This document shows positions 1 through 11,187 of a DNA stretch of 64,000 bases, piece by piece. Below the pieces are notes generated by a model. The model searched no databases. It was given only the letters and a program-made list of their open reading frames with translations, and was not told the DNA's origin. The DNA lies in contig CP145418.1 in assembly GCA_036867785.1 (NCBI GenBank), forward strand, positions 1,240,001-1,304,000, in the 5' to 3' direction. Within the stretch, counting starts at the first letter, position 1; each line of letters opens with the position of its first letter. Origin of the DNA: Plasmodiophora brassicae (taxonomy: Eukaryota > Endomyxa: Phytomyxea > Phytomyxea > Plasmodiophorida). The translations under genes and the position numbers were made by a program.

Positions 1-406
1 ATATTGGTGGACGTCCAGTTGGGCATGTTTCGACTCGGTAGGAACACAAGCGTGTTCGAAGTACGGGCAGTGTCAACACCTGAACGGTGCTCGAGCTCCT
101 TGTCGAAACCGGTGTTAGCTGCGAAAGCAGTCGAGCAGTACCTTTATCGGGCTGGGCTGTACAGTCACCTCTCCTGGGGCGTGTTTGCACGCTCGATGCA
201 TTCGTACGTTGATACTGGTCCATGCCCTGGGCCGGACGAGTTCGGCTTCAGGGGTTGTCCCAGGTTACCGAGAGCTGTGCCAGTGCAGGTGCAATGGCAA
301 ATCGGTACATGATTCAAACCGGGAATTTATTGACGTTCACAATAATAAGAGAAGAGGAAGAGCACGAAGACGCAGGAGTGCGCGCGCCGAGCTGAAGGCG
401 AATTGG
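1..406. other. Edge region, no gene recognised
   Basis: This is the 3' flank of the first GH114-type gene. Short open frames occur on both strands, but none has recognisable protein character. A gene entering from the left edge cannot be excluded. Confidence 0.4.
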
Positions 407-1283
407 TCAGACGGCGGCAAGTTGGCCTGTGCCGTGCACAGCCTCTTTGGCACGAGCGTCCCTGCGCCGGGTCCAGACCAGGCCCGCGACCAGGGTGACG
501 ATGACCCCAATGATCACACCGGCCGCTGCACTGATCACGGTGACAGACGAACCCGCAGACGTGCTGCTGTTCGAAGCGTTCGACTGGATAACCGCTTGCT
601 GACGGTTCGTCGTCGCGAACCGGCGACTCCACGACGACGTCGTTGGCAACGGGCGGCGCACCGTTGGCAAACGTGTCGCCTGACGAGCGGATGTTGGCGA
701 AGGCGCCGTTGGCGGTGGTGTTGGGGAGTTCCCTTGCGCAGGAGTTGGCGTCGGACGCGGTGTTGGCCTGTTGCCTGGCGTTGGACTGGGTGTCGGACGT
801 GGTGTCGGCGAGGAGTTTGTCGGCGCTGGCGTGGGTGTCGGGCGCGGGGTTGGCGAGGATGATGCTGGTGCCGGCAATGCAGTCGGACCGGCCGTTGGTG
901 CTGGGGTCGGCGATGGACGCGGCGTTGGTGCCGCCGGCGAAGGCGTTGGAAACAGAGGCACCGCAGATCCGGAAGGCGCCCCTTGTACGGTTCGGTACCC
1001 GTTGCGGTCGTACGTCTGACAAGCGTGGTATTCCGGGCCCAGATGGCAGGCCTTGACGATGCCCTCGAAATTGGCGGCGTTCGTGGCGGCACAGGCGGTG
1101 GCGACAGACTTGATGACGGGGCAGCCGCCGTCGCCTTTGTCGGTGTACTCGGAGGCGAACACGGGCTTGCCCGCCTGGATGAACGGGTTGTACAGAGCGC
1201 AGTCGCCCGAGTACTCGGCGCAGGACTCGACGATGGCAAAGTCGAACAGGGAGGCCAGGTTGTACGGCTGGACCAGGTCGCCG

Positions 1284-1351
<68 letters not shown>

Positions 1352-2028
1352 TTCTTCAGGCCAACGGCCATGCCCAGGGCGTGCACCGTCGTGGAGATCC
1401 AGTTCAGGTAGGCAATGGCGTCGCTCTCGGTCAGGGGGAATCCTGTCGTTTCCCCGTACGTGTCCAGGTTGTCGGGTTCGATGGCATGGCACCCGATCGA
1501 GGCCATACGCTCGAACCGGGCCTTCATCAGCGATCGGGTCTCCGCGCGACGAGTGTCCAGGAATTTCTCGTTGGGCCACCCCGGATACTGGTTGCCGATG
1601 ATCGTGGGCGTGACCGCAGTGAACAGGTTCGCATCCGAACGATTCGTCTCCAAGGAGCCGACTGCCGCGACCAGTCAGAGTACAGACAGGAACGATCTGT
1701 GCTGACGCCATGCTACCGTTGACATAGCAGATGATGTACCGGTTGTTGGCGTGCAGGGCGTCCATCAGCGTGGTAACGTCACTTCCAGTGAGTAGGTCCG
1801 GGTCGAGATCCCAGACGGGAACGTTGGGCGCTGTCACATTCGGCACGGTCGTGAAGGACAGCTCCCACTGAGGTCACGCCCGGATATCAGTGCGAATCGT
1901 CCCGGAGCCGCGTTGCACACACATACCTGCCAGCCCATGCCGATCTGCGGTCGGGTCCAGGTCGCGTCGACGCCTGACATGGCGTACAGGACGGACGCTG
2001 CCAAAGCCAGAATGCTCGGGATGCCCAT
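407..2028 (-). pseudogene. GH114-type membrane-anchored glycosidase, copy 1, interrupted by T65
   Basis: Exons read 2028-1927, 1867-1717 and 1661-407, with introns of 59 and 55 bp (GT-AG). The start at 2028 gives a signal peptide (MGIPSILALAAS...) and matches the two downstream copies. The catalytic module resembles the GH114/TM1410 family of endo-alpha-1,4-polygalactosaminidases: CYVNVGSLE, then [10 protein letters not shown], then [11 protein letters not shown], the last two probably carrying the acidic catalytic residues. It is followed by a Pro/Thr stalk, one membrane helix ([15 protein letters not shown]) and a basic tail, so the enzyme should face outside the cell. Inside the catalytic module, where copies 2 and 3 read smoothly, 65 consecutive T bases (A on the coding strand) replace the homologous codon and shift the frame by two. 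The gene is broken as written. If the run were 66 long it would encode about 22 lysines. An assembly or homopolymer-length error is possible. Confidence 0.75.
1286..1350. repeat. Homopolymer of 65 T inside a coding exon
   Basis: An uninterrupted T run lies between gaccaggtcgccgca and gttcttcaggcc. In copy 2 the same two flanks are separated by only three bases. It has no GT-AG borders that would make it an intron. Confidence 0.95.
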
Positions 2029-2628
2029 AACGTCAACGAGTAGACGTCCAGCAAGATTCGAAATGGCTGCGAGCGCCTCGTGCATGATTGGATATGAAAA
2101 CCGCTGCCTGCGGTCAACATATCGTCTTTGATGTGACTCATTGTTGAACAGATATTGCTCAGCCCTCCGGCAGATTCAGATCAAACCGACAACAGGATAT
2201 CTCGTGCGAATTCGACAGAGAACAGGGTTTAGAGCACCCTCGTCGCCGAGGATCAAGGCTACAGGAACGTGAAACGGGGCCATCCATGCCAGCATGGCGG
2301 GTAATGGCCAGAATGAACTTCTTTCCCGGGAGCAGAACCAGACGTTTCTGCAGTGCCGAATAATGTCGACTGGAAACCCCATTCGAACATGATACAACGA
2401 TCGGGTAGTCGTCCAGCGTCATCATCAAGCAATGGTCCAGGATCACGCACAAGATAAGGTCTGGCTTCACGACTTCGCTGATCTGGGTATGCGAATAGAG
2501 CCAATACATAGCGGTGAGCTCATGATTCAAATTGGGCGTTCATTGGGGTTTGAAACGAAACATAGGAGAAACAACGAGGATAGGCGAACGAGGGAATGCC
2601 GGCTGGGTTCAGCGGTGGGCGAAGTCGC
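2029..2628. other. Intergenic region between GH114 copies 1 and 2
   Basis: About 600 bp separate the copy 1 start codon from the copy 2 stop. No coding frame with recognisable character and no repeat was seen. It should hold the promoter of copy 1 and the 3' end of copy 2. Confidence 0.5.
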
Positions 2629-4630
2629 TCACACGGCCGCGGGCTGGTTCGCGTAATACAGAGTCTGCTTGGCGCGAGCGTCTCTGCGACGGATCCAGAA
2701 CTGGAAGGCGACCAGGGTGCCGACGACCCCGATCGCCACACCAGCCATAGCACTGAGCACGGTGACAGATGGCCCTGCAGACGTGCTGCTGTTGGAGACG
2801 CTGGACTGGATGACGGCTTGCTCACGGTTCGTCGTCGCGAAACGACGACTCCACGTCTGCGCCTTGGTTGATCGGCGGCGTACTGTTGGTAGGGGCAAAT
2901 ACACTCGACGCGTAGAGGTGAGCGCCGGCGTCGGCTGAGCTGCTGGGGAACTTGCTTGCGCTGGGCCTGGGGCAGGAGTCGGTAGCGATGTTGGAGGGGG
3001 TGCTGGAGTCGGAGACGGCGTTGGCGAGGGGGTAGGCTGGGGCGTTGGCGGGATTGCTGGCGCTGAAGACGGTGTCGGACGTGGCGTTGGCGACGGAGAC
3101 GGCGTCGGCTGAGGCGTGGGACTGCTAGGCGGCGCCGGGGTCGGCGCTGGCGAGGGTGCTGGCGTTGGCAAGGGCGTCGGCTGTGGCGTGGGCGGGATTG
3201 CTGGCGCTGAGGACGGTGTCGGACGCGGCGTTGGCGTCGGAGACGGCGTCGGCTGTGGCGTGGGAGTGCTAGGCGGCGCTGGGGTCGGTGCTGGCGAGGG
3301 TGCTGGCGTTGGCAAGGGCGTCGGTTGTGGCGTGGGTGGGCTCGGGGTCGGTGAAGGACGCGGTGTTGGAGATAAACCGGGCGTTGGAGACAGCGTCGGC
3401 TGAGGCGTTGGAGAGAGCGTCGGCAGAGGCGTTGGAGACGGCGTCGGCTGAGGCGTTGGAGAGAGCGTCGGCTGAGGCGTTGGAGACGGCGTCGGCTGAG
3501 GCGTTGGAGAGAGCGTCGGCAGAGGCGTTGGAGACGGCGTCGGCTGAGGCGTTGGAGAGAGCGTCGGCTGAGGCGTTGGAGACGGCGTCGGCTGAGGCGT
3601 TGGGGACGGCGTCGGGGACATTGGGGGAGCGGCGGTCGCCCCTGCTCGGTACCCGTTGCTGTCGTACGTCTGGCACGTCTGGTATTCCGTGCCCACATCG
3701 CAGGTCTTGATGATGCCCTCGAAATTGGCGGCGTTCGTGGCGGCACAGGCGGTGGCGACAGACTTGATGACAGGGCAGCCACCGTCGCCTTTGGTGGTGT
3801 ACTCGGCGGCGAACACAGGCTTGCCCGCCTGGATGAACGGGTTGTACTGAGCGCAGTCGCCCGAGTACTCAGCGCAGGACTCGACGACGGCGAAGTCGAA
3901 TATGGAGGCCAGTTTGTAGGTACTGACCAGGTCGCCAGTGTTCTTCAGGCCAACGGCCATGCCCAGGTCGTGCACCGTCGTGGAGATCCAGTTCATGTAG
4001 TTGATCGCGTCAGTAAGCGTCAGGTCGGTCTTGCCCGCGGGGAACGTGTCGTACGTGTAGCTGTCCAGGTTGTCAGGCTCGACGGCGTGGCACCCGTACG
4101 ACGCCATGCGCTCGAATCGGGTCTTGATCAGCGCCCGTGTCTCATCCCGCCGAATGTCCAGGAAGTACTCCCCAGGCCATCCCGGATACGCGTTGCCAAC
4201 GATCGTGGGCGTGACAGCAGTGAACAGGTTCGCATCCGACTTGCCCGTGTCCAGGGAACCCACTGCAGGACATGTCAGAACTGCTCGACAGTGCCATTGT
4301 TGATGGCAATGTTATATACCGTTGACGTAGCAGATGACGTATCGGTTGTTGGCGTGCAGGGCGTTCATCAGCGCGGTAATGTCACTCGTAGAGGACAGTT
4401 GTTCAGGGTCGAGATCCCAGACGGGGACGTTCGGTTTCGACACATCTGGTACAGTGCTGAAGGTCAGCCTCCACTAAGCAATGTTTAGGATACCAGTCCA
4501 GAAGGGGCATAAAGACATTGAATACCTCCCAGGCCATTCCGACCTGTGGCCGGGTCCAGGTCCCTTCGACGTTTGTCACCCCATACAGCACAGCCACTGC
4601 TGCCAATGCCAGCGCTCTCGTAGCACCCAT
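2629..4630 (-). CDS. GH114-type membrane-anchored glycosidase, copy 2
   Basis: Exons are 4630-4526, 4473-4320 and 4262-2629 (introns of 52 and 57 bp), giving 630 residues. Residues 1-20 form a signal peptide ([17 protein letters not shown]). The catalytic module (about 30-285) has the GH114/TM1410-like landmarks [19 protein letters not shown] and [11 protein letters not shown]. The family hydrolyses alpha-1,4-linked galactosamine polymers; the substrate here is inferred only. A long stalk of SPTPQPT-type repeats follows, then a single helix ([16 protein letters not shown]) and a basic RRRDARAK tail, predicting a type I membrane protein with an extracellular enzyme head. Copies 1 and 3 share the same introns and ends, so the three arose by tandem duplication. 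The stalk is longest here because of a 24-bp minisatellite. Confidence is high for the gene structure and moderate for the enzyme family. Confidence 0.8.
3391..3618 (-). repeat. 24-bp coding minisatellite (SPTPQPT-type stalk repeat)
   Basis: About nine copies of a 24-bp unit (plus strand gcgttggagacggcgtcggc plus four bases) sit in the stalk of GH114 copy 2. Each encodes an eight-residue Ser/Pro/Thr/Gln unit. Two alternating variants suggest that 48-bp pairs were duplicated. Looser Pro/Thr repeats continue to about 2990. Confidence 0.85.
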
Positions 4631-5753
4631 AACGTCGACCACTCTGGCGACCAGCAAGATACGAAATGGCCATGAGCAGCGCCTCGCAGATTGTAGAATC
4701 AGATTGTAGAAGATCTGATCTCGACGTAGCGGGTTGTAGAATATCCGATCTCGGCGTAGGGCAATGTAGAATATCTGGCCTCGGCGTAGGGTGATGCGGA
4801 GATCTGAACACATTGAAGATCTCTGCACCTGCTGCTGCATCAGATATCTAATTAGAAGGTGGAACGAGATCTCCTACGGCAGATTCGGGTCAACCCGACG
4901 GCAGATTCGGGTCATCGGCCACGGTTGAAATCTCGCGTACGCTGAACATGGAGATATATCAGGATACCTTGCCGACCCGTACAACGTGGTTGACATATGT
5001 ACAGCCGGAACGTGTTCTGAGTCGGTAGGTGATGTGCGCATGCGCGCGGATCGTCGCTGGTGTTGCCCCAAATCTGGTCTGCCGACGTGTGACAACGGGT
5101 ACGAAACTGAGACGACGTACCGGTCGTGAGTGAACAGATGGGGTTCGTTCGGCTTGTCCCCTGCGAATGTGTCATAACACGGAACAGGGTCTCGAACAAG
5201 TCGGTCAGTGCCATCTTGTGCAAGGCCGGCGCCCGGTCGATCAGCTGGACGCCATACAACGATTTTCGTACTCGTGGTGAACCTGCGTTCGAAAAGCGCT
5301 CCACCATCGCGCGTCGTCAAGTGCGACGTCGTTGCCGTCTGTTGCTGGCAAACCTATCGCTGCAGGCATTCCGCACCTGGGACAGGCAATTCGTCGCCGA
5401 TGGCAACGTTTTTCATCAACGTGAATATCGTCGATACCGGTCAGCAGAACGGATCGGGACGTACTTATCGAACCGCAGATGCACCAGGACCCTCAGAGCG
5501 CGCCATTTCCATTCGGGTGGGGCGGGGGCTCTTGACGGTGATGCCAGGCGTGACTCGACAAAGTACACAAACGGCACATGGCCGTGCCCGGGTCACATTG
5601 TCGGCTGCTGACAGTACTGAGCGCAGGGGGCCCGACGGGCGTCCCAATTCGGTGAAAACTGACTGGTGCCTCTTTTATCAGTGAAGGAATAGCAGAGGGC
5701 AAACGGAACGAAGAAGAGAATATAGATGGCATCCAGCTGCAGGGTGAAGGCGC
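4631..5753. other. Intergenic region between GH114 copies 2 and 3
   Basis: About 1.1 kb without a supportable gene. It includes a short tandem repeat near 4707-4805. Frames on both strands between 4870 and 5680 show no domain-like sequence or conserved exon pattern. Confidence 0.5.
4707..4805. repeat. Tandem repeat of about 31 bp, three copies
   Basis: Units begin gtagaagatctgatctcg, gtagaatatccgatctcg and gtagaatatctggcctcg, each followed by gcgtaggg or acgtagcg. They lie just upstream of GH114 copy 2. Confidence 0.75.
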
Positions 5754-7371
5754 TCAGACGACGGCGAGCTGGCCTGTGTAATGCACTGTCTCTTTGGCAC
5801 GAGCGTCCCTGCGCCGGATCCAGACCTGGCAGGCAAGCATGGTGCCGATCGCCCCGATGACCGCGCCTGCCACGCCACCCAGCACGATGACGGACGAACC
5901 GGCAGGCGTGCTGTTGATTGAGCCATCCGATTGGATAACCGCTTGCTGACGGTTTGTCGTCGCCAAGCGCCGGCTCCACGACGTCGTCGTTGCTGGACGG
6001 CGTATTGTCGGTAGACGTGGATTAGCCTGACGAACGGACGTCATTGGCGAAGGAGCCGCCTGTGGTGTCGGAGCGGTTCCCTGCCCTGGGGTCGGTGTCG
6101 GAAGCGGTGCTGGGGTTGGCGACGGAAGCGGCGCTGGCGTGTTGGCTGGCGTTGGGCTTGGTGCTGGGCGCGGTGTCGGCGAGTTTGCCGGTGTCGGGGA
6201 AGGCGTCGGACGCGGGGTCGGCGAGTTTGCTGGCGTTGGGGATGGCGTCGGACGCGGAGTGGGCGAGTTTGCTGGCGTTGGGGACGGCAGCGGCGTCGGC
6301 GAGTTCGCTGGCGGCGCTGGAGTCGGCGCCGGCGTCGGAGACGGCGACACGGCCGGACCAGGCGACACGGTTCGGTACCCGTTGCTGTTGTACGTCTGGC
6401 AGGATTGGTACTCGGTGCCCAGGTTGCACGACTTGACGATGCCCTCGAAATTGGCGGCGTTCGTCGCCGCACACGCCGAGGCGACCGAGGCGACGATGGG
6501 GCAGCCACCCGATCCGGCCGTCGTGTACTCGGCGGCGAACACGGGCTTGCCCGCCTGGATGAACGGGTCGTACTGAGCGCACGTGCCCGGGAATTCGGCG
6601 CAGGACTCGACGATGGCAAAGTCGAACTTGGAGACCAGGTTGTAGGGCGTGACCAGGGGGCCGCCGTTCTTCAGGCCAATGGCCATGCCCAGGTCGTGCA
6701 CCGTCGTGGAGATCCAGTCCATGTAGTCGAGGGCATCGGCAATCGTCAGGTTCGGCTTGCTCGGTTGGAACGTGTTCTCCGTGTACGTGTCCAGGTTGTC
6801 GGGCTCGATGGCATGGCACCCGTACGAGGCCATGCGCTGGAACCGGGCCTTGACCAGCGCCCGTGTCTCATCCCGACGTGTGTCCAGGAAGAACTCGCCG
6901 GGCCAGCCTGGGTACGGGTTGCCGATGATCGTGGGCTTGACCGCTGTGAACGAGTTCGCGTCGGCGACGCCCGAGTCCAGTGAGCCCACTGTCGACCAGG
7001 GCCAGGTCAGCACACGTCGACAGAAGCGTCTATGCCAACGGCGGTACCGTTGACGTAGCAGATGATGTAGCGGTTGTTGGCGCGCAGGGCGTTCATCAGC
7101 GTCGGAATGTCAGTCGAATCGAGCTGTTCAGGGTCGATGTCCCAGACAGGAACGTTCGGCTTCGCCACATTCGGGATGGAGTTGAAGGCCAGCTCCCACT
7201 ATGTAGGCAGTCGTAGAAGGTCAGACCGGCGATGACTGTTACCCCAGCACACGTTGCACTTGCCTGCCAACCCATGCCGACCTGTGGCACGGTCCAGGTC
7301 GCGTCGACATTGGCCATCCCGAACAGGAACGCGGCGGCTGACACCGCCACCAGCGCACTCATGACGCCCAT
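5754..7371 (-). CDS. GH114-type membrane-anchored glycosidase, copy 3
   Basis: Exons are 7371-7264, 7198-7048 and 6988-5754, giving 497 residues. The signal peptide [18 protein letters not shown] is followed by [11 protein letters not shown], which is conserved in all three copies. The GH114/TM1410-like landmarks are [19 protein letters not shown] and [11 protein letters not shown]. The stalk is a shorter Pro/Thr/Ser repeat ([14 protein letters not shown] type), followed by the anchor helix [14 protein letters not shown] and an RRRDARAKE tail. Intron 1 begins GC instead of GT, in the strong context CAG|GCAAGT. This is the tidiest of the three copies. The role in extracellular or cell-wall polysaccharide breakdown is inferred from the family. 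Confidence 0.8.
7199..7263 (-). other. GC-AG intron in GH114 copy 3
   Basis: The intron is 65 bp, borders CAG|GCAAGTG ... CTACATAG|TGG. The homologous introns of copies 1 and 2 use GT at the same place, so phase and position are fixed by comparison. Confidence 0.8.
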
Positions 7372-7622
7372 AACACCAACGTTGCAACACCAGATAATTG
7401 TTATGTGTTCATGAGCGTCGCGTGCATCGCCAATATCTACCCCCTGGGGCGTCAGGATGGCCATAGCGGGCAAATCGTCGAGATATTTCGGCACATATCG
7501 CAGCGCCAGAGATCGTCAGAGAGCGCGTCGTTCAGCACAGATTTGGCATGATCCGCAACGTGGGATATCTTCCCGTTTATTGGATGCCGCTGAAGATTTG
7601 GCGCCCCATCGCGAGCGGCTGG

Positions 7623-9510
7623 TCAGGGCACCTGGCCCGCCTGATGCCGAGCAAAGATCTGCCAGGAGTACGGCACCCAGGACGACGTGTCGATTCGGTA
7701 CTGATCCACGACGCTGTCCTTCCTGGCGAGGAACTCGGCCGAGTACAGCGTCAGAAGGACCCCATTACCGAAGAACAGCGTTGACCAGAGGAACCTGTAA
7801 TGCACAGGGCATTGGCACGCGTAAGCCAGCCAGCCAGGCACACGGTCGTCGCAACGGACCAGTTCCACCCGTCACTGTTCCGTTTGTACGCGTTGTTCAG
7901 GAACATGAAGAAGACGCCGAACCCGGCAAACAGAATGAACATGACCGGGTACACGAACCCTGCGCGGACGCGTACATCAGCACCCTACACCACGATACGC
8001 TCTCGATGTGGTGATTGTGTTGCCCGGACCGAGGGTCATCGCCACCAAGTACTCATGGACGGCCGCCGAGATCAGGAACGACAGCAGCATGGCGGACAGC
8101 TTGCTGTACCCGCAGACGCCGCGAAAGTCGCTGTACAGGTACGCGTGGATCCAGTCGCCCACGACCTTTGGCAGACGCGCGTACTCAGCCCTGGCACACC
8201 TTGCAACGACCGCAAGCGGCCCAGGTCTGACCTTATTCCACCGCCTGTAGTACGACGCGTACGATCGGGCGGTCCACCACCTGCGGCGAACATCTCAGGG
8301 TACGTTCGGCATTGCCAGGGAGGCGCCCGCACCGTTGGTAGAATTCGCGGTCGGCGAATTGCAGAATTTCGGCGAACGCGTTCATCCAGGTGTGCAGAAC
8401 GCCGAAGAAGGCCATGCAGAACAGGGCCAGGCCGGGGATCATGGACGACATGATCGAGTGCAGCAGGGCGGACCAGGACCGCCAGCCGGGTTCCTGCGGC
8501 AGCGTCTGGCAGAAGATGTACCCGGTCAGCGTGATGCCCGCGCAGAAGTAGGCGGCGTAGGCGAGCACGCGGCCCCAGTGCGTCCTCGCCGTCCTCGGGT
8601 ACACGTTCCGGTACACGAGCGTGGGTGCGAACGAGAAGTAGACGTACTGGCGCAGGAGGCCCAGCGGATCGTCGAGCAGGCTGACCCGCAGGCGCTTGTA
8701 CCGTTCGGTGCCGGGCGCCTCCCGCGCGAACCGCCCCGTCTCGACCGTGAACGCGTGCATCTTCATGCTGTGCCTGGCGACCTCGCACATGACCATGCAG
8801 GCGCAGGGCGGCCGCAACCGGTACGTGCTGATCGCGTACCCGGCCTGGGCCCAGACGACGGCCTGCAGGGCGACGTAGGCGGCCAGGTGCGTCGCGCGGG
8901 ACAGGTACCCGGTGCGTCGCAGCGTGAACAGGGGGACCACCCAGAGCTGTGTGAACAGCAGGAGCGTGACGACGGACAGGGCGATGGACAGGTCCTGGAA
9001 CCCCCAGATGTACATCTCGACGAGCCTGTGCAGGCCGCGAAGGTCGGCCTCCCGGAAGACGTCGACGGCGACGACGGAGACGATGGCGATGACGGCCACG
9101 CGGACCAGGGCGGACGAGTCCTGGCACCCGAGGACGCTCTCGCGCGCCTCGAACTCCTTGTGGCTGTCCCGCGCCTCGTCGCCAGACGTCGGCTTCCCAG
9201 GTGACGACGTCGCCGCGTTCTTCATCAGCGTCGGCGCCCGCGTCGCATGGACCTGCGCCTCGAACGCGTCCAGCGTTGACAGGACCGTCTTGCGCAGCGA
9301 GTCGATCTGGTGGAGCATCAGGTCGGAACCGCTGACGATCACGTCGTGCAGCGTCCTCGACAGTTTCTCGTTGCGCAGGCGAAGGTCCTTGACCTCGGCG
9401 TTCTGCCGCTCAATCATCGCCTGCGCCTCCGCCAGCAGGTCGCCCCCTGATTTCGTCGCCGGCGCACCGGTCGCAGGGCTGACATCGCCGGGCGCTGTTG
9501 CATCCTTCAT
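7623..9510 (-). CDS. MBOAT acyltransferase, sterol O-acyltransferase (ACAT/SOAT) type
   Basis: Five exons: 9510-8333, 8280-8232, 8165-8030, 7959-7860 and 7794-7623, giving 544 residues, close to animal SOAT (about 550). The first 120 residues are soluble and partly coiled-coil, followed by many membrane helices. Family landmarks are YFSFAPTLVYRNVYPR, NAFAEILQFADREFYQRWW, YYRRWN and the catalytic-type histidine in SAAVHEYLV (His446). The C-terminal helix LFFGNGVLLTLYSAEF also matches SOAT. The family esterifies sterols, or diacylglycerol in the DGAT1 branch, with acyl-CoA in the ER membrane for lipid droplets. The FYxxWW...YYRxWN stretch favours SOAT over DGAT1. The start at 9510 was preferred to one at 9624, which lies on a CA repeat. 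Introns are 52-70 bp. Confidence 0.85.
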
Positions 9511-9609
9511 CGACGATCGATCAAACGAAGCGAGTCGAGGCGTACGTCGAGATATTCGCAGCGCCAGATTCGATCGTTGGTGGTCTTTCACAAGTCGCCG
9601 GCGCGCGTG

Positions 9610-9627
9610 CACACACACACACACACA
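9610..9627. repeat. (CA)n microsatellite upstream of the MBOAT gene
   Basis: Nine CA dinucleotides, about 100 bp upstream of the chosen start codon. Confidence 0.9.
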
Positions 9628-9750
9628 GCCTGTACGACCCCACGCGACCCAACAGCGATAGGCCTATGTCGGTAGTGGATGGCGTCTGCACACAGTTAGC
9701 GGTCGGCGCATGGAAGGATCCAGAACCATCGGTGGAGCTCGTGTCGACGT

Positions 9751-10787
9751 TTACTTCGTATCGGCTGTCGCCTTCGCGCTGACATCGCCCGAATCGACCA
9801 CTGCGGAGGACGACGCCTCGTTGTCCTTGCGTACGACGCCGACGATCTTCTCGATAATGTCGTCCTCGGTCATGTCGCGGCCGAATATGTCCACGACCTG
9901 GCGACAGAAACGGACGTCAGCATAGGCCACGTGCGCGACCGTTCAGACGGGGACGTACCGTGCCATCTCTGCCGATCAGGTACGCGAACAGAGAATGGTC
10001 CACCAGGTAGTTGTCGTCGTCGCCTTCGGGAGCGCTGAAGTAGACACGGAACCGTTTGGCCACCGCGTTGATCTCTGGCATCGACCCGGTGAGCGCCACC
10101 ATGCGCGGGTGATACTCTGTGCATCGATCCCTGAGCCTGAACCGCCACGACCCCAAACGAATGACCAAGCCGTACTTTTCTGGTACTCGCGAAGAACAGG
10201 AGGCCTATCCCGTTTCGGGTCGACTGTAATGAACACAGGGGTGACGACGGCGCCATCCAAGTCGAGCTTCTCTGCGCAACACGATTCTGGTCAGCGTCCC
10301 GTGGCAGACCACCCGAAGACGGTACGTTGGCAGACCAATCTCCACCAGGGCGTTCGTCAGCTTGGTGAGCTCGGTGGGGCACAGGTCAGGGCAGTTGGTG
10401 AACCCAAAGTAGAGCACGACGTACTGGCCCAGGAAATCCTCCGAGCGGACGATCGTGCCGGTCGAACTCAGCAACTGAAACGGGCCGCCCACATTCGGCT
10501 TCCCATACGCGACCGCCTGAGAACGCACTGTGCGACACGCTTTCCATTGGCCTGCGATGTACAGAGCGACCGGCGTAGTATGCCAAACCTTTCTTCTCCT
10601 GCACCTCCTGTTTGCGCGCATAGTAGAACGCCAGGGCGCCAGCGGACAGGGCCCCAAGTCCCAGTAGACGCGTCCAGCTGATCGGAATGGGCGCCCTCGA
10701 CGCAGGCTCTGCCGGGCCCGTCGACAGGACGCGATGCGTGCCGTGGCGAACACATCGACCCAACAGGATGCCGCGTCGATGCCACAT
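9751..10787 (-). CDS. SCO1: SCO1/SCO2 copper chaperone for cytochrome c oxidase
   Basis: Exons are 10787-10589, 10527-10336, 10271-10176, 10116-9959 and 9897-9751 (introns 59-64 bp), giving 263 residues. An Arg-rich, acid-poor N terminus looks like a mitochondrial presequence. One helix (LLGLGALSAGALAFYYA) follows, then the thioredoxin-like SCO domain. The copper ligands are visible: Cys112 and Cys116 in NCPDLCP and His203 in YLVDHSLFAYLIG. TPVFITVDPKRD and AKRFRVYFSAP are further family blocks. SCO proteins deliver copper to the CuA site of COX2 at the inner membrane. The start at 10787 gives the best presequence. A short upstream exon is possible. Confidence 0.9.
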
Positions 10788-11172
10788 ATTGTATCGGTGG
10801 GCACGGCGTTCCCCGCGGCACCCCACAGCCACAGGCAATGCCGAAAATGGGCGCAGCGACACTGCTGATGCGCTCCAGGTACGTAACAACCCGGTTTCAA
10901 CGGCACTTGGATCGGGCCAGGACTTCCTTGGGCCGCCAATCGTCCTCGGTATTTCCTGCGGGATGTCAGGTCCCGACCTGTGTCGCTAGGCGCACGCACG
11001 TGTGCAGGGAGGTGCCATCTGCTATGAGCCGCTGCCGTTTGAGAGCAATATCCCAGCCAAGCTGCTCGGGCGTCCTGGCGTCATCAGTCATGTGAGCAGT
11101 GAATTGCCCACGCGACTCTTCGGCGAACGGCGTCTACGTACTGCTCTGGGTATGTACAGCGATTAGCGGAAC
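10788..11172. other. Intergenic region, no gene seen
   Basis: The stretch between the SCO1 start and the tRNA-Pro terminator holds no supported coding exon. It should contain the SCO1 promoter. Confidence 0.5.
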
Positions 11173-11178
11173 AAAAAA
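11173..11178 (-). terminator. RNA polymerase III T6 terminator of tRNA-Pro
   Basis: Six T on the minus strand begin about 10 bp after the 3' end of the tRNA, as expected for RNA polymerase III termination. Confidence 0.8.
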
Positions 11179-11187
11179 GTGAACCTG

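Noticed and set aside
1286-1350. Poly-lysine or poly-phenylalanine coding stretch
   Set aside because: Both are mere translations of the T65 run. Paralogues show no such residues at this position.
1286-1350. T65 run as part of an intron
   Set aside because: No GT-AG borders surround it, and the paralogues are continuous across the site.
9511-9624. N-terminal extension of the MBOAT protein from an upstream ATG
   Set aside because: It would translate a CA/GT microsatellite (MCVCVHARRR) and is not needed for the family match.
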